64,000 bases of DNA from Amycolatopsis sp. EV170708-02-1 (GTDB lineage: Bacteria; Actinomycetota; Actinomycetes; Mycobacteriales; Pseudonocardiaceae). The DNA lies in contig NZ_CP092497.1 in the NCBI RefSeq assembly GCF_022479115.1, forward strand, positions 2,232,001 through 2,296,000, given 5' to 3'. Position 1 is the first letter of the stretch, and every line of letters starts with the position of its first letter. Made by a program: the position numbers and the translations under genes. Under the pieces are notes generated by a model, which saw only the letters and a program-made list of their open reading frames with translations, ran no database searches and had not been told where the DNA came from. Below, one piece after another: positions 41,905-50,385 of the stretch.

Positions 41905-42816
41905 ATGACGATCACCGTTCTCGACACCTACCCCGCCATGCGCGAGATCCTGCACGCGCCGCAGACGGACCGCGCGCGGCTGCTCAAGGCGATGGTCGAG
42001 CCCGCCGCCGGGATGTACCGCTACTTCCCCGGCGACGTGGACCTCGTGGCGATGCACGCGATGGGTTCCGGATTCCCGCTCGACCGCGACGAGGATCGCT
42101 GCCTGGAGGCGCTCGAAGCCCTGCACGACGCGGATGCCTGGAATCGCATCCAGCGGGCGCTGGACGACGCCGTCACCGCGCAGTTGGCCGCGACGCCCGG
42201 GCTGGCGATCCCGGACATCACCGTGCTCACCGTGCTGGGTGATCCCGGCGACCGGCACTTCATGGGCCCGAACCTGGGGATGTCGGCCAACGGCAGCGTG
42301 ACCGGCTACATCTACCTCAACTTCTGGCCGTATCCGGAGAATTTGGCGCGGCTGGAGGCCACCGCGGTCCACGAGCTGAACCACAACCTGCGCTACAGCC
42401 CCGGTGGGGTGATCTGGGATCCGGCGACCGTCACGGTCGGCGAGCAGATCGTGTCCGAGGGCCTGGCCGACGCGTTCGCCCGCCAGTTGTACGGCGACGA
42501 ACTCGGCTACGCCCGCATCGGTGTCCCGCATCTGCGTGACGACGCGGTGTTCGAGAAGGTCGTCTTCGGTCTGGAGATCACCGGTATGCAGAACTTCGCG
42601 GCCTGGGTTCATGGCGACGAGACGGCCGCCCGCTACGGCGGCACTCCCGTCGGCCTGCCGACCGGCGCCGGATACGCGGTCGGCAACCGGCTCGTCGACG
42701 CCTACCTGGCCGCGACCGGCCGGACCGCCGCGGAGGCCCTGCTGGTGGACCGCCGCGACGTCATCGACACCGCCCTCGCCGCCGACGCGCGGATCAGCCA
42801 AGCCCCTCAGGGGTGA
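41905..42816 (+). CDS. DUF2268-type putative zinc metalloprotease
   Basis: A 303-residue protein. HELNHN (in TAVHELNHNLRYS) is a zincin HExxH-like motif with N replacing the second-position residue, and VSEGLADAFARQLYG supplies the downstream Glu seen in this family. GPNLGMSANGSVTGYIYLN is the conserved preceding strand block. No signal peptide, so cytoplasmic. The end overlaps the converging VOC gene by 23 bp. The family is predicted to be proteases but substrates are unknown. Confidence 0.85.
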   Translation: MTITVLDTYPAMREILHAPQTDRARLLKAMVEPAAGMYRYFPGDVDLVAMHAMGSGFPLDRDEDRCLEALEALHDADAWNRIQRALDDAVTAQLAATPGLAIPDITVLTVLGDPGDRHFMGPNLGMSANGSVTGYIYLNFWPYPENLARLEATAVHELNHNLRYSPGGVIWDPATVTVGEQIVSEGLADAFARQLYGDELGYARIGVPHLRDDAVFEKVVFGLEITGMQNFAAWVHGDETAARYGGTPVGLPTGAGYAVGNRLVDAYLAATGRTAAEALLVDRRDVIDTALAADARISQAPQG

Positions 42817-43405
42817 CCAGGCAGAACGGATGTCCGATCGGATCGGCGTACACGCGGTAGCCGATGGGTTTGTCCGAGCCGTCGAGAAGCTGCCCACCGA
42901 GGGCGAGCACCTCCTGCTCCGCCTCGTCCAGGTCGGTCACGAGCAGATCCAGGTGCAGTTGCTGCGCCGGTTCGCCGCTCTTCCAGTCCGGCCGGACGAA
43001 GTGATCCGTGCGGTGCAAGGCGAGGCCGGGCTGGTCGCCGTCCAAGGCGATCCGGACGTGATCGGGACCGTCCACAGTCCGGCGCACGCCCAACAGGCCT
43101 TCGTAGAACGGAGCCAGGGCCTGGGGTGCGGGGCAATCCACCACCACGACCGCCAGTTTCGGGCGTGGCCGGAACAAGCGGTCGAGGTGGTAGTCGACGG
43201 TCGCCAGAACCTCGCCGGTCCGGCGCTCGTCCACGACCGCAGGCGCGCGCAGGAGATTCGCCACGCTCCACAGGAGATGCGCCTCCCGTGCCGGATCACG
43301 GTCCGCGGCGATGTCGCCTGCCTCCCGGGCGGCCCGCAGGGCACCGGTCAGGAAGTCGATTCCGGCCTCGGCCAGGTGGGTGCGTATGAGCTCCCTGGGA
43401 GACAA
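42794..43405 (-). CDS. TetR-C-like domain fused to a VOC (glyoxalase-like) domain
   Basis: A 203-residue protein. Residues 1-78 resemble a TetR ligand domain end (AAREAGDIAADRDPAREAHLLWSVANLL, VDYHLDRLF) without any DNA-binding part. Residues about 82-203 are a VOC domain: LAVVVVDCPAPQALAPFYEGLLG, HLDLLVTDLDEAEQEVLALGG, RVYADPIGHPFCLV. TTG start at 43405 has a good GAGGAGG. Only 78 bp separate it from the upstream gene, so a lost helix-turn-helix cannot be hidden there. Confidence 0.8.
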   Translation of the reverse strand: MSPRELIRTHLAEAGIDFLTGALRAAREAGDIAADRDPAREAHLLWSVANLLRAPAVVDERRTGEVLATVDYHLDRLFRPRPKLAVVVVDCPAPQALAPFYEGLLGVRRTVDGPDHVRIALDGDQPGLALHRTDHFVRPDWKSGEPAQQLHLDLLVTDLDEAEQEVLALGGQLLDGSDKPIGYRVYADPIGHPFCLVTPEGLG

Positions 43406-43483
43406 CGGGTCCTCCTCGGTGTCCTGCGGGGATCACTACCCGAAGGCTCATTCGTACACCCGGCAGCCTGCGCGGAGCGAGTA

Positions 43484-45100
43484 TCAGGACTCGCGGCGCC
43501 TCGACCGGATCGTGAGCGCCACCAGCACGCCACCGACCAGCAGCAGGAACAGGCCGGACACCAGCAGGCCTCGGATCTCGCTGCCGGTCGAGGCCAGCGG
43601 GCCGCTGTCCGATGGTCCGCCGCCCGGTGTGGTCGCTCCCGGCTGCCCCGGTGTCGTGTAGGTGGTCACGCCGGGGCCCGGGGTGGTGCTCGAGGAGCTG
43701 CTGGTGGTGGTCGGCGAAGTGCTGCTCGAACCGATCGGGCTCGACGACGTGGTGGCACTGCTCGAAGTGGCGCTCGACGAGGTGGCACTCGACGACGTCG
43801 GGCTGGACGAAGCGCTGCTCGACGTCGGGCTGGTCGACGTGCTGCTCGTCTGACTCGACGACGTGGTCGACGTCGGCGTGGTGGAAGTGGACGTGGCCGA
43901 CGTCGACGAGCTGGACGTCGAAGTGGACGTGGTCGACGTGGGCGAGCTGGACGTGGACGTCGAGGTCGAAGTCGGGCTCGTCGACGTAGAACTACTGCTG
44001 CTCGTCGTGGTCGAGCTGGAAGAAGAAGTGCTCGGCGTGGTCGTCGGCGTGCTGACGCATTCGGGCAGATCGCCGTCGAACGGGTAGGCGTGGAACTCCT
44101 GCCCGCCACCGCCGGTCGCCTCGGAGCTGTGCACCAGCGAGCCCGTGGTGAAGAACCGGCCGTTCATCCCGGACGCGGTGACGGTCGCGGTGCTCCCGGG
44201 CTCGCCGATCAGCACACTTCCCTGGAATTGGGCGCCACCGGCGATCTTCACCTGGGTGGCGTCGGGGAAGTTCCACAGCAGCCGCTCGCGCAGTTTGTTC
44301 AGCGGGTCCTGGTCGTTCAGGTCTCCGGTGTAGGTGTTGATCGTCCGGGCGGCCCCCACCATGTTGACCAGGATCGTCGCCCCCGCCGGGATGCCCTCGA
44401 ACTCGATCCCCTGCATCCCGCCGGTGGCACCGGTCAGGTCGAAGTCCACGGTGAACACCTGCAGCGCGGATTTGCCGTCTCCGGTGAACAGGGTGCGATA
44501 GCCCTGGTTCACCGCCGTGCCCGTGGCCGGCCGCGGTGTGGTGCCTTCGCGTGCGTAGCACTTGCTCGCCACCCGGAGATCCTCACGCAGGCCCACATAG
44601 GGTTTCGCCGCGTCGGGGTCCTTTTCGAGTGTGCCGGTCACCGTCCCGGTGACGGTTCCCGCGTGCCGGACGACCCCGCCGTCGGCGAGCAGCCGCTGGT
44701 CCGCCGCGACGCTGACGTTTCCGCCGGTGGTCAGGAAGTCGGCGCCGTCCGGCGGCGGAACGCGTGATCCGACACCGGCGATGCCGACGTTGTACACAGA
44801 GGACGCGCCCGCTCGTTTCGCCATGTCGAAATCGCCGAGGACGACGACCCGTCCTTCGGCTTCGGCCGCCGCTTCCCGTACCTGGAATTCACCGCCGACA
44901 TAGACGTTGATGCCGTTGTCCCGGCCGGCGTAGTCCTTGTTGTTCACCGGCGGGTATTTGTCCGGGCAGGCCGGACCGACGCACGGTCCCAGCCCACCCG
45001 GTAAAGGGGCGGCGGCCGCGCCGTCGGTGACCACGAGAGCCGCCACGCACACCGCGGCGGCGGCACCGGCGGAAAGAGAGGCGAAACGCCTTGCACGCAT
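43484..45100 (-). CDS. LAXTG-anchored surface protein, choice-of-anchor A domain
   Basis: A 538-residue secreted protein. Signal peptide after MRARR; then a choice-of-anchor A type domain ([32 protein letters not shown]..., YPFDGDLP). From about residue 350 to 480 there is a Ser/Thr-rich stalk, with long runs of SSTST that give the repetitive DNA at 43690-44040. The C-terminus is LASTG (502-506), a hydrophobic helix and RSRRRES: a sortase signal of the class E type (LAXTG). No sortase gene is seen in this window. Confidence 0.87.
   Translation of the reverse strand: MRARRFASLSAGAAAAVCVAALVVTDGAAAAPLPGGLGPCVGPACPDKYPPVNNKDYAGRDNGINVYVGGEFQVREAAAEAEGRVVVLGDFDMAKRAGASSVYNVGIAGVGSRVPPPDGADFLTTGGNVSVAADQRLLADGGVVRHAGTVTGTVTGTLEKDPDAAKPYVGLREDLRVASKCYAREGTTPRPATGTAVNQGYRTLFTGDGKSALQVFTVDFDLTGATGGMQGIEFEGIPAGATILVNMVGAARTINTYTGDLNDQDPLNKLRERLLWNFPDATQVKIAGGAQFQGSVLIGEPGSTATVTASGMNGRFFTTGSLVHSSEATGGGGQEFHAYPFDGDLPECVSTPTTTPSTSSSSSTTTSSSSSTSTSPTSTSTSTSSSPTSTTSTSTSSSSTSATSTSTTPTSTTSSSQTSSTSTSPTSSSASSSPTSSSATSSSATSSSATTSSSPIGSSSTSPTTTSSSSSTTPGPGVTTYTTPGQPGATTPGGGPSDSGPLASTGSEIRGLLVSGLFLLLVGGVLVALTIRSRRRES
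43690..44040. repeat. Low-complexity Ser/Thr stalk repeat
   Basis: Imperfect short repeats of GACGTCGAC/GTGGACGTC-like units encode the Ser/Thr stalk of the surface protein. Such tracts often vary in length between strains. Confidence 0.8.
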
Positions 45101-45194
45101 GCGGCGATTCTTGTGCCCACCGACCGGGGGAACACAATCGGAATCCGGAAATACCCCCGACCGGGCGAGGCGGGTAACCCGGTCCATTCAGCCG

Positions 45195-45211
45195 CGTTCA
45201 GCGTTATCCAG
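45195..45211. promoter_or_regulatory. Shared 17-base motif, copy 1
   Basis: CGTTCAGCGTTATCCAG in the divergent region between the surface protein and the permease. It matches 47846-47862 at 16 of 17 positions. Possible promoter or regulator site. Confidence 0.4.
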
Positions 45212-45276
45212 ACAACGAAATTCCAGGTGGACCGCGAAATCCCTAAAGTCCTGACCGACGATGGGAGGTTCGCCAC

Positions 45277-46239
45277 ATGAGCGACACCGAAGTGGGACGG
45301 CGCACCGGTTCGGTGGAAGTGCTCGCGGGCTTCCTCGTGCTCGTTCTGCTCGCGCGGATCCTGCTCGGCGACGTCCTCGGGACGCCGATCGTGCAGACCT
45401 GGACGACGGTCTTCGTTTCGATCGTGCTCCAGGCCGTTCCGTTCCTCGTCTTCGGTGTGACCCTTTCCGCGGCGATCGCGGTCTTCGTGCCGCAGGAATT
45501 CTTCGCGAAAGCCCTGCCGAAACGTCCGGCCCTCGCGGTTCCGGCGGCCGCGGCGACCGGAATGGTGCTGCCGGGCTGCGAATGCGGTTCGGTCCCGGTC
45601 GCCGGAGCCCTGGTGCGCAAGGGGGTCACCCCGGCCGCGGCGCTGGCGTTCCTGCTCGCGGCGCCCGCCCTCAACCCGGTCGTGCTGGCCGCGACGGCGA
45701 TCGCGTTCCCGGACCGGCCGTCGATGGTCTTCGCCAGGGCGGCGGCCGGGCTCGCCGCTTCGGTCGTGATGGGCTGGCTGTGGCTCGGCCTCGGCCGGAC
45801 GGAGTGGATCAAGCTGCCCGAACACGCCCACGGTGACACGCGCTGGCGGGCGTTCGCCGGCGCCGCGGGCCACGACCTGGTGCACGCGGGCGGCTTCCTG
45901 GTCGTCGGGGCCATGGCGGCCGCGACGCTCAACGTCCTGATCCCGGGCCGCTGGCTGCAGGTCGTCGCCGACAACCCGGTGCTCGGTGTCCTCGCGCTGT
46001 CGCTGCTGGCGGTCCTGCTGTCGATCTGCAGCGAGGCGGACGCCTTCGTCGCCGCCTCCCTGACCCAGTTCTCCCTCACCGCCCGTCTGGCATTCCTGGT
46101 GGTCGGGCCGATGGTCGACCTGAAACTGTTCGCCATGCAGGCCGGCACCTTCGGCAGGCGGTTCGCAACGCGGTTCGCGCCCGCCACGTTCGTGGTCGCG
46201 CTCACCTGCGCGACGGTGACCGGGACGGTGCTCTGGTGA
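45277..46239 (+). CDS. Permease, UPF0718/ArsP-like
   Basis: A 320-residue membrane protein with about eight helices. The family marks are PGCECGSVPVAGALVRKGVTPAAALAFLLAAPALNPVVL and the second repeat CSEADAFVAASLTQFS. Relatives move metals, metalloids or organoarsenicals. ATG at 45277 follows GGGAGG. It overlaps the next gene by 4 bp; the two form a known permease/TIGR03943 pair. Confidence 0.9.
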   Translation: MSDTEVGRRTGSVEVLAGFLVLVLLARILLGDVLGTPIVQTWTTVFVSIVLQAVPFLVFGVTLSAAIAVFVPQEFFAKALPKRPALAVPAAAATGMVLPGCECGSVPVAGALVRKGVTPAAALAFLLAAPALNPVVLAATAIAFPDRPSMVFARAAAGLAASVVMGWLWLGLGRTEWIKLPEHAHGDTRWRAFAGAAGHDLVHAGGFLVVGAMAAATLNVLIPGRWLQVVADNPVLGVLALSLLAVLLSICSEADAFVAASLTQFSLTARLAFLVVGPMVDLKLFAMQAGTFGRRFATRFAPATFVVALTCATVTGTVLW

Positions 46240-46883
46240 ACCGGACTGCCGCGACCGTCGTACTGCTCCTGCTGGGCGCGGCGGTCCTCAAGGTCTGCCT
46301 GACCGGCCAGTACCTGCGCTATGTCAAGGAAGGGCTCTGGCCGTTCCTGCTCGCCTCGGGTCTCCTGGTCCTGGTGCTGGCGGCCGCGAACCGTCATCGC
46401 CACCCGAAAGTGGGATGGCTGCTCCCGCTTCCGGTCCTCGCCCTGCTGCTGGTCGCCCCGCAGCCTCTCGGCAGCTACGCCGCGGGCAACGCGGGCATGG
46501 CGCTGACGCGTTCCGACGAATACCCGCCACTGCCCGACGGCGACCCGGTGAAGGTGACCGTCTTGGACTACGCCTCGCGCGCGGTGTACGACGAGGGCCG
46601 GTCCCTCGGTGCGAGACGGGTCGTGCTCACCGGTTTCACCGCCACCGGCGCGGACGGCGCGTCGCTGCTCGTCCGGATGATCCTCACCTGCTGTGCCGCC
46701 GACGGACGGCCGGTCAAGGTCGTGCTGGACGGCCGCGTCCCGAGCGAACCCGACACCTGGATCGAGGTCACCGGCACGTTCCGGCCGGGGTCCGTGGTGG
46801 ACGAGGTCAACGGGGAACGCATCCCGTTCCTGAAGGTCGAAAGCGCCACACCGGTCCCCGCGCCCGAACGTCCTTACGAATAG
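46236..46883 (+). CDS. TIGR03943-family membrane protein
   Basis: A 215-residue protein with two N-terminal hydrophobic segments and a soluble C-terminal domain. The late motif ILTCCAADG, with the Cys pair, and LGARRVVLTGFTA fit the TIGR03943 (DUF1980) family, always beside a UPF0718 permease. The CC pair may bind metal. GTG start overlaps the permease stop. Its stop lies next to the stop of the converging XRE gene. Confidence 0.87.
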   Translation: MNRTAATVVLLLLGAAVLKVCLTGQYLRYVKEGLWPFLLASGLLVLVLAAANRHRHPKVGWLLPLPVLALLLVAPQPLGSYAAGNAGMALTRSDEYPPLPDGDPVKVTVLDYASRAVYDEGRSLGARRVVLTGFTATGADGASLLVRMILTCCAADGRPVKVVLDGRVPSEPDTWIEVTGTFRPGSVVDEVNGERIPFLKVESATPVPAPERPYE

Positions 46884-47792
46884 TCAGGTCCAGCTCCACT
46901 GGATCCCGTACTGACCGGGCGGCGGATCGAGGGTGATGAACTGGAAGGTGCTGGTGTCCCGGTCGAACGTCGCCTCGCACCGCTCCTCGGGCGGCAGGAC
47001 GCCGCGCGGCCGGAAGAAACCGGCGCATCGCCGCGGCACCCGGCCGGGATCGAAGCTGACCTGCACCGCGACGTCCCGTGCCGGCCGGTAGAGCGCGACC
47101 TGGACGTGCGTCCTGCCTTGGCCGGGCGGATAGCGCACACCGAACTCCACGACGGCGAGTTCGCCCGCCGCCAAGGTGCGGTCGAGGACGAATTCGAAGA
47201 CGCAGGTGGACGACGGGACGTCCGCGCGGAACCGCGCCGGGCGGCAACCGTCGGTGAACAGCACGGACGGCGGCTGGGTGATGCTGGAACACCGGTTCAC
47301 GAAGACGAACCGCGAGGTGCCGTCCCGATCGGCACGGATCAGCCGGCGGACCCGGACCGATTCCTGGTTGCCGTCACCGTCGACACGGTAGGAGAGGAAC
47401 TGCGAAAGCCGGTGCGGGGTATCGAGTTCGTCGGGTGTCGCGTCCATTTTGGCCAGTGCGCGCACCACCTCTTCCGGCCGCCGCCACACCTGGTCGTAGG
47501 ACAGGGCGTCGCCGGTGCGGACGGTCCAGCGACCGCGGGGGCGGCGCGGGCCGAGCAACCCGGTCAATGTTTCCGGCGGTTGCCCGAGAATGGCCTCCAG
47601 CGCGGCCACCGCGGCGAGGGAACTCGCTCGTTCCGGCCGGTTCTCCCCATTTTGCCAATAGCTCAGCGCGCTGATGCTGACCGGCGTCTCGTGGTCACGC
47701 AATCGGCGGCTGATCTCGCTGAGACTCAGCCCGCTGCGTTCGATCGCGGCGCGCAGTGCGGCACCGAATTCCGCCGGAGCGAGACTCGTCAT
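46884..47792 (-). CDS. XRE-family regulator with C-terminal beta-rich domain
   Basis: A 302-residue protein. Residues 8-60 hold an XRE helix-turn-helix: FGAALRAAIERSGLSLSEISRRLRDHETPVSISALSYWQNGENRP. The remainder (about 95-302) is beta-rich with six Cys, many aromatic residues and no name I know, possibly a sensory or envelope-ligand domain. ATG at 47792 is likely. The shared motif (47846-47862) lies 54 bp upstream. Confidence 0.8.
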   Translation of the reverse strand: MTSLAPAEFGAALRAAIERSGLSLSEISRRLRDHETPVSISALSYWQNGENRPERASSLAAVAALEAILGQPPETLTGLLGPRRPRGRWTVRTGDALSYDQVWRRPEEVVRALAKMDATPDELDTPHRLSQFLSYRVDGDGNQESVRVRRLIRADRDGTSRFVFVNRCSSITQPPSVLFTDGCRPARFRADVPSSTCVFEFVLDRTLAAGELAVVEFGVRYPPGQGRTHVQVALYRPARDVAVQVSFDPGRVPRRCAGFFRPRGVLPPEERCEATFDRDTSTFQFITLDPPPGQYGIQWSWT

Positions 47793-47845
47793 GAAGGCGC
47801 AGCGTACCGTCCGAAACGCCCGACTTTCGTCGGGTGAACCGGCGC

Positions 47846-47862
47846 CGTTCAGAGTTATCCAG
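47846..47862. promoter_or_regulatory. Shared 17-base motif, copy 2
   Basis: CGTTCAGAGTTATCCAG in the region between the XRE gene and the phosphoesterase gene. Almost identical to the copy at 45195-45211. Confidence 0.4.
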
Positions 47863-47985
47863 CCTCGCCGTGACTTTTCGTTGACGCTCACGAGGCCCGG
47901 ATTAGGGTCGGAATCGTCGGAAGAATCCCCGAATCGCCGACGACTCGCACGTCCTCCCGCCGATGACCGAAGAGGATGATCTCCC

Positions 47986-50109
47986 ATGCGTTCACCCACC
48001 ACACGATGGCGCCGCCGCACGCTCGCCGTCGCGACCTCCACCTTGGCGGCCGGCGCCTTCCTGGTCGCCGCGCACCCCCAAGCGGGTGGGGCCGCACCGC
48101 CCGCCGTGCCCGAAGTGGCCGATCAGGTTCCGCAACTGACCGAAGCCGGCGTCACCGGCGGCCCGGCGGCGGTATCAGGTGGCGGCGCGTCCACTTCGGC
48201 CGACCGGTCCGTCTGCGCGCCCGGCGCGCATTGGCTCCGCGTCCGGTTCACGGAGCTTTCGTTGCGTGGCAACGACTCCGTGACCTTGACCGGCAGCAGC
48301 GCGGGCTCGTACACGCTCACCGCGCGGCACTGGCCGGGCAAGGCGTTCCACACCCGCGCGTTCGAAGGCGACTGTGTGCGGGTGTCGGCAGCGCTGTCCG
48401 ATCCCGCCAGCCGTTTCGCCATCGACGCCTACCAGGCGGGTGACCGGCCGCTCGCCGAGGCGACGACCACGGTGGCCGCCGTGGGCGACGTCTGCGGGTC
48501 TTCGTGCAACCAGACCGCGCCGCTGATCAAGAACATGAATCCGCAGGCGCTGATCCTGGCCGGGGACAACGCCTACAGCTCGGGCACGCTGTCGGAATAC
48601 AAGAACAACTACGACCCCTACTACGGGCAGTTCAAAGCGATCACCTATCCGACGCCGGGCAACCACGAATACAACACGTCCGGCGCCTCCGGTTACTTCG
48701 ATTACTTCGGTGCGCGGGCCGGTGAACGCGGCAAGGGCTACTACAGCTTCGATGTCGGCGACTGGCATTTCGTGGCGCTCAACTCCAACATCTCCCGGAG
48801 CGCCGGTTCGGCGCAGGAGACCTGGCTGAAGAACGACCTGGCGGCGAGCACCAAACCGTGCACGGCCGCGTTCTTCCACCATCCGCGGTTCAGCCGCGGC
48901 TCGCACGGCGACGACTCGTCGGTCACGCCGTTCTTCCAGGCGCTCTACACCGCGAAGGCCGATCTCATCGTCGTCGGCCACGACCACAACTACCAGCGTT
49001 ACGCGCCGTCGCGGCCGGACGGCACGCGCGACGACGTGAACGGCGTCCGCGAGCTGCTGATCGGTACCGGCGGACGGGGCTACTACAACTTCGACCAGTC
49101 CTCGGCCGCCGTGCAGGAGGCGGGCAACACCAACACCTTCGGCGTCGGGAAGCTGACGCTGAGCGCCACCGACTACCGCAGCGACTTCGTGCCGGTGTCG
49201 GGCCGCACCTTCACCGACACCGCGACCGGCAAGTGCAAGAAGGCCGCCTCCTCCCCCGCCTTCTCCGTCGGCACCACACCGTCGTCGGTGTCGGTGAACC
49301 CGGGTGGGACGGCGTCGGTGACGGTGAACGTCGGCAGCACCGGCGGCTACACCGCGGCGACCGCGCTTTCGGTCTCCGGCCTGCCCTCGGGCGTGACCGG
49401 GACGATCTCCCCGTCGTCGGTCACCCCGCCCGCCAACGGCACCGCGACCGCGACGCTGACCTTGACCGCTTCGGACACGGCGTCCGGGTCGGCGGCCGCC
49501 ACGGTCACCGGATCCTCGGGCTCCACGACCCAGACGGCGAAGGTCACGGTGAGCGTCGGCGCGGCGGGCGGTGAGGCGTTCGCCGACGACTTCGAGACCG
49601 ACAAGGGCTGGCGGCTCAACGCGGCCGGGGCCGACACCGCCACGGCGGGCAAATGGGAACGGGGCGACCCCGAACAGACCACCTCGACCTACAGCAATCA
49701 GATCAAACAGCGCGGCGACACCACCAGCGGCGCGAACTGCCTGGTCACCGGGCGGGCGGCCGGTTCCGAATACGGCGTCAACGACCTCGACGGCGGGGCG
49801 TCGTCGTTGGCCTCACCGTTGTTCACGGTGCCCGCGGGCGGGAAACTGACCTTCTCCTACACCTTCGCGCACGGCGACAACGCGACGTCGGCGGACTACC
49901 TGCGGATCCGCGTCCTCGACGGGACCACACCGACGACGGTGTTCGAGAAGACCGGGTCCGCGACCGAGGTGGCCGGGGTCTGGCAGAACGCGACGGCGGA
50001 CCTGTCGTCGTTCGCCGGCCGTAGCGTGCGGCTGCTGGTCGAGGCCGCCGACGCGAGTACCGCGTCGCTGTGGGAGTCCGCGGTCGACGACATCCGCGTC
50101 ACCGCTTAG
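47986..50109 (+). CDS. Secreted metallophosphoesterase with C-terminal beta domains
   Basis: A 707-residue exported protein with a Tat-like start (RWRRRTLAVATSTLAAGAFLVAA). Residues about 155-400 are a calcineurin-like phosphoesterase (purple acid phosphatase-like): VGDVCGSS, LAGDNAYSSG, TPGNHEYN, FFHHPRFSRGSHG and VGHDHNYQRY give the metal ligands. Residues about 420-530 are a BACON/Ig-like Ser/Thr-rich domain, and 535-707 a concanavalin-like domain with a DDFETDKGW start. It probably removes phosphate outside the cell. Confidence 0.9.
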   Translation: MRSPTTRWRRRTLAVATSTLAAGAFLVAAHPQAGGAAPPAVPEVADQVPQLTEAGVTGGPAAVSGGGASTSADRSVCAPGAHWLRVRFTELSLRGNDSVTLTGSSAGSYTLTARHWPGKAFHTRAFEGDCVRVSAALSDPASRFAIDAYQAGDRPLAEATTTVAAVGDVCGSSCNQTAPLIKNMNPQALILAGDNAYSSGTLSEYKNNYDPYYGQFKAITYPTPGNHEYNTSGASGYFDYFGARAGERGKGYYSFDVGDWHFVALNSNISRSAGSAQETWLKNDLAASTKPCTAAFFHHPRFSRGSHGDDSSVTPFFQALYTAKADLIVVGHDHNYQRYAPSRPDGTRDDVNGVRELLIGTGGRGYYNFDQSSAAVQEAGNTNTFGVGKLTLSATDYRSDFVPVSGRTFTDTATGKCKKAASSPAFSVGTTPSSVSVNPGGTASVTVNVGSTGGYTAATALSVSGLPSGVTGTISPSSVTPPANGTATATLTLTASDTASGSAAATVTGSSGSTTQTAKVTVSVGAAGGEAFADDFETDKGWRLNAAGADTATAGKWERGDPEQTTSTYSNQIKQRGDTTSGANCLVTGRAAGSEYGVNDLDGGASSLASPLFTVPAGGKLTFSYTFAHGDNATSADYLRIRVLDGTTPTTVFEKTGSATEVAGVWQNATADLSSFAGRSVRLLVEAADASTASLWESAVDDIRVTA

Positions 50110-50166
50110 TGCCGTGCGGCTGCGATTCGCGCTGTAAGACCGCATGGTCTCGGCCGGGTCGATGGT

Positions 50167-50219
50167 GGGATGAAGGCTCCCTTCGCCGAGTCTCATGCGG
50201 TGAAGGGAGCCTTCATCCC
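50167..50219. terminator. Family B hairpin after the phosphoesterase gene
   Basis: GGGATGAAGGCTCCCTTC (50167-50184) pairs exactly with 50202-50219. Starts 58 bases after the stop. Confidence 0.7.
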
Positions 50220-50229
50220 TGGCCCGGTG

Positions 50230-50274
50230 GTCGTGAGTGGTGTTTCGGGTTGGAACCCGAAAGGTCACTCACGA
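50230..50274. terminator. Family A variant hairpin
   Basis: GTCGTGAGTG...CACTCACGAC outer arms (50230-50239, 50265-50274) with an inner TTTCGGGTT/AACCCGAAA stem. The arm ends match family A; the inner stem does not. Confidence 0.65.
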
Positions 50275-50385
50275 CCCCGCACGAGGTGGCCGAATCGGGC
50301 GTTCCACTCTCGCACTTGTCCTTTGTGGACATTCACGTCACGGTCCCTTCAGCCACTCACGACAGCAGCGCCGGGAAGGCCCGCC

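Noticed and set aside
43662..44109. Open frames in other frames of the Ser/Thr stalk region.
   Set aside because: They result from the repeated codons of the surface protein and have no start signals or family features.
50170..50385. N-terminal extension of the MFS transporter.
   Set aside because: It would translate two hairpins; the ATG at 50386 has a ribosome-binding site and matches other family members.
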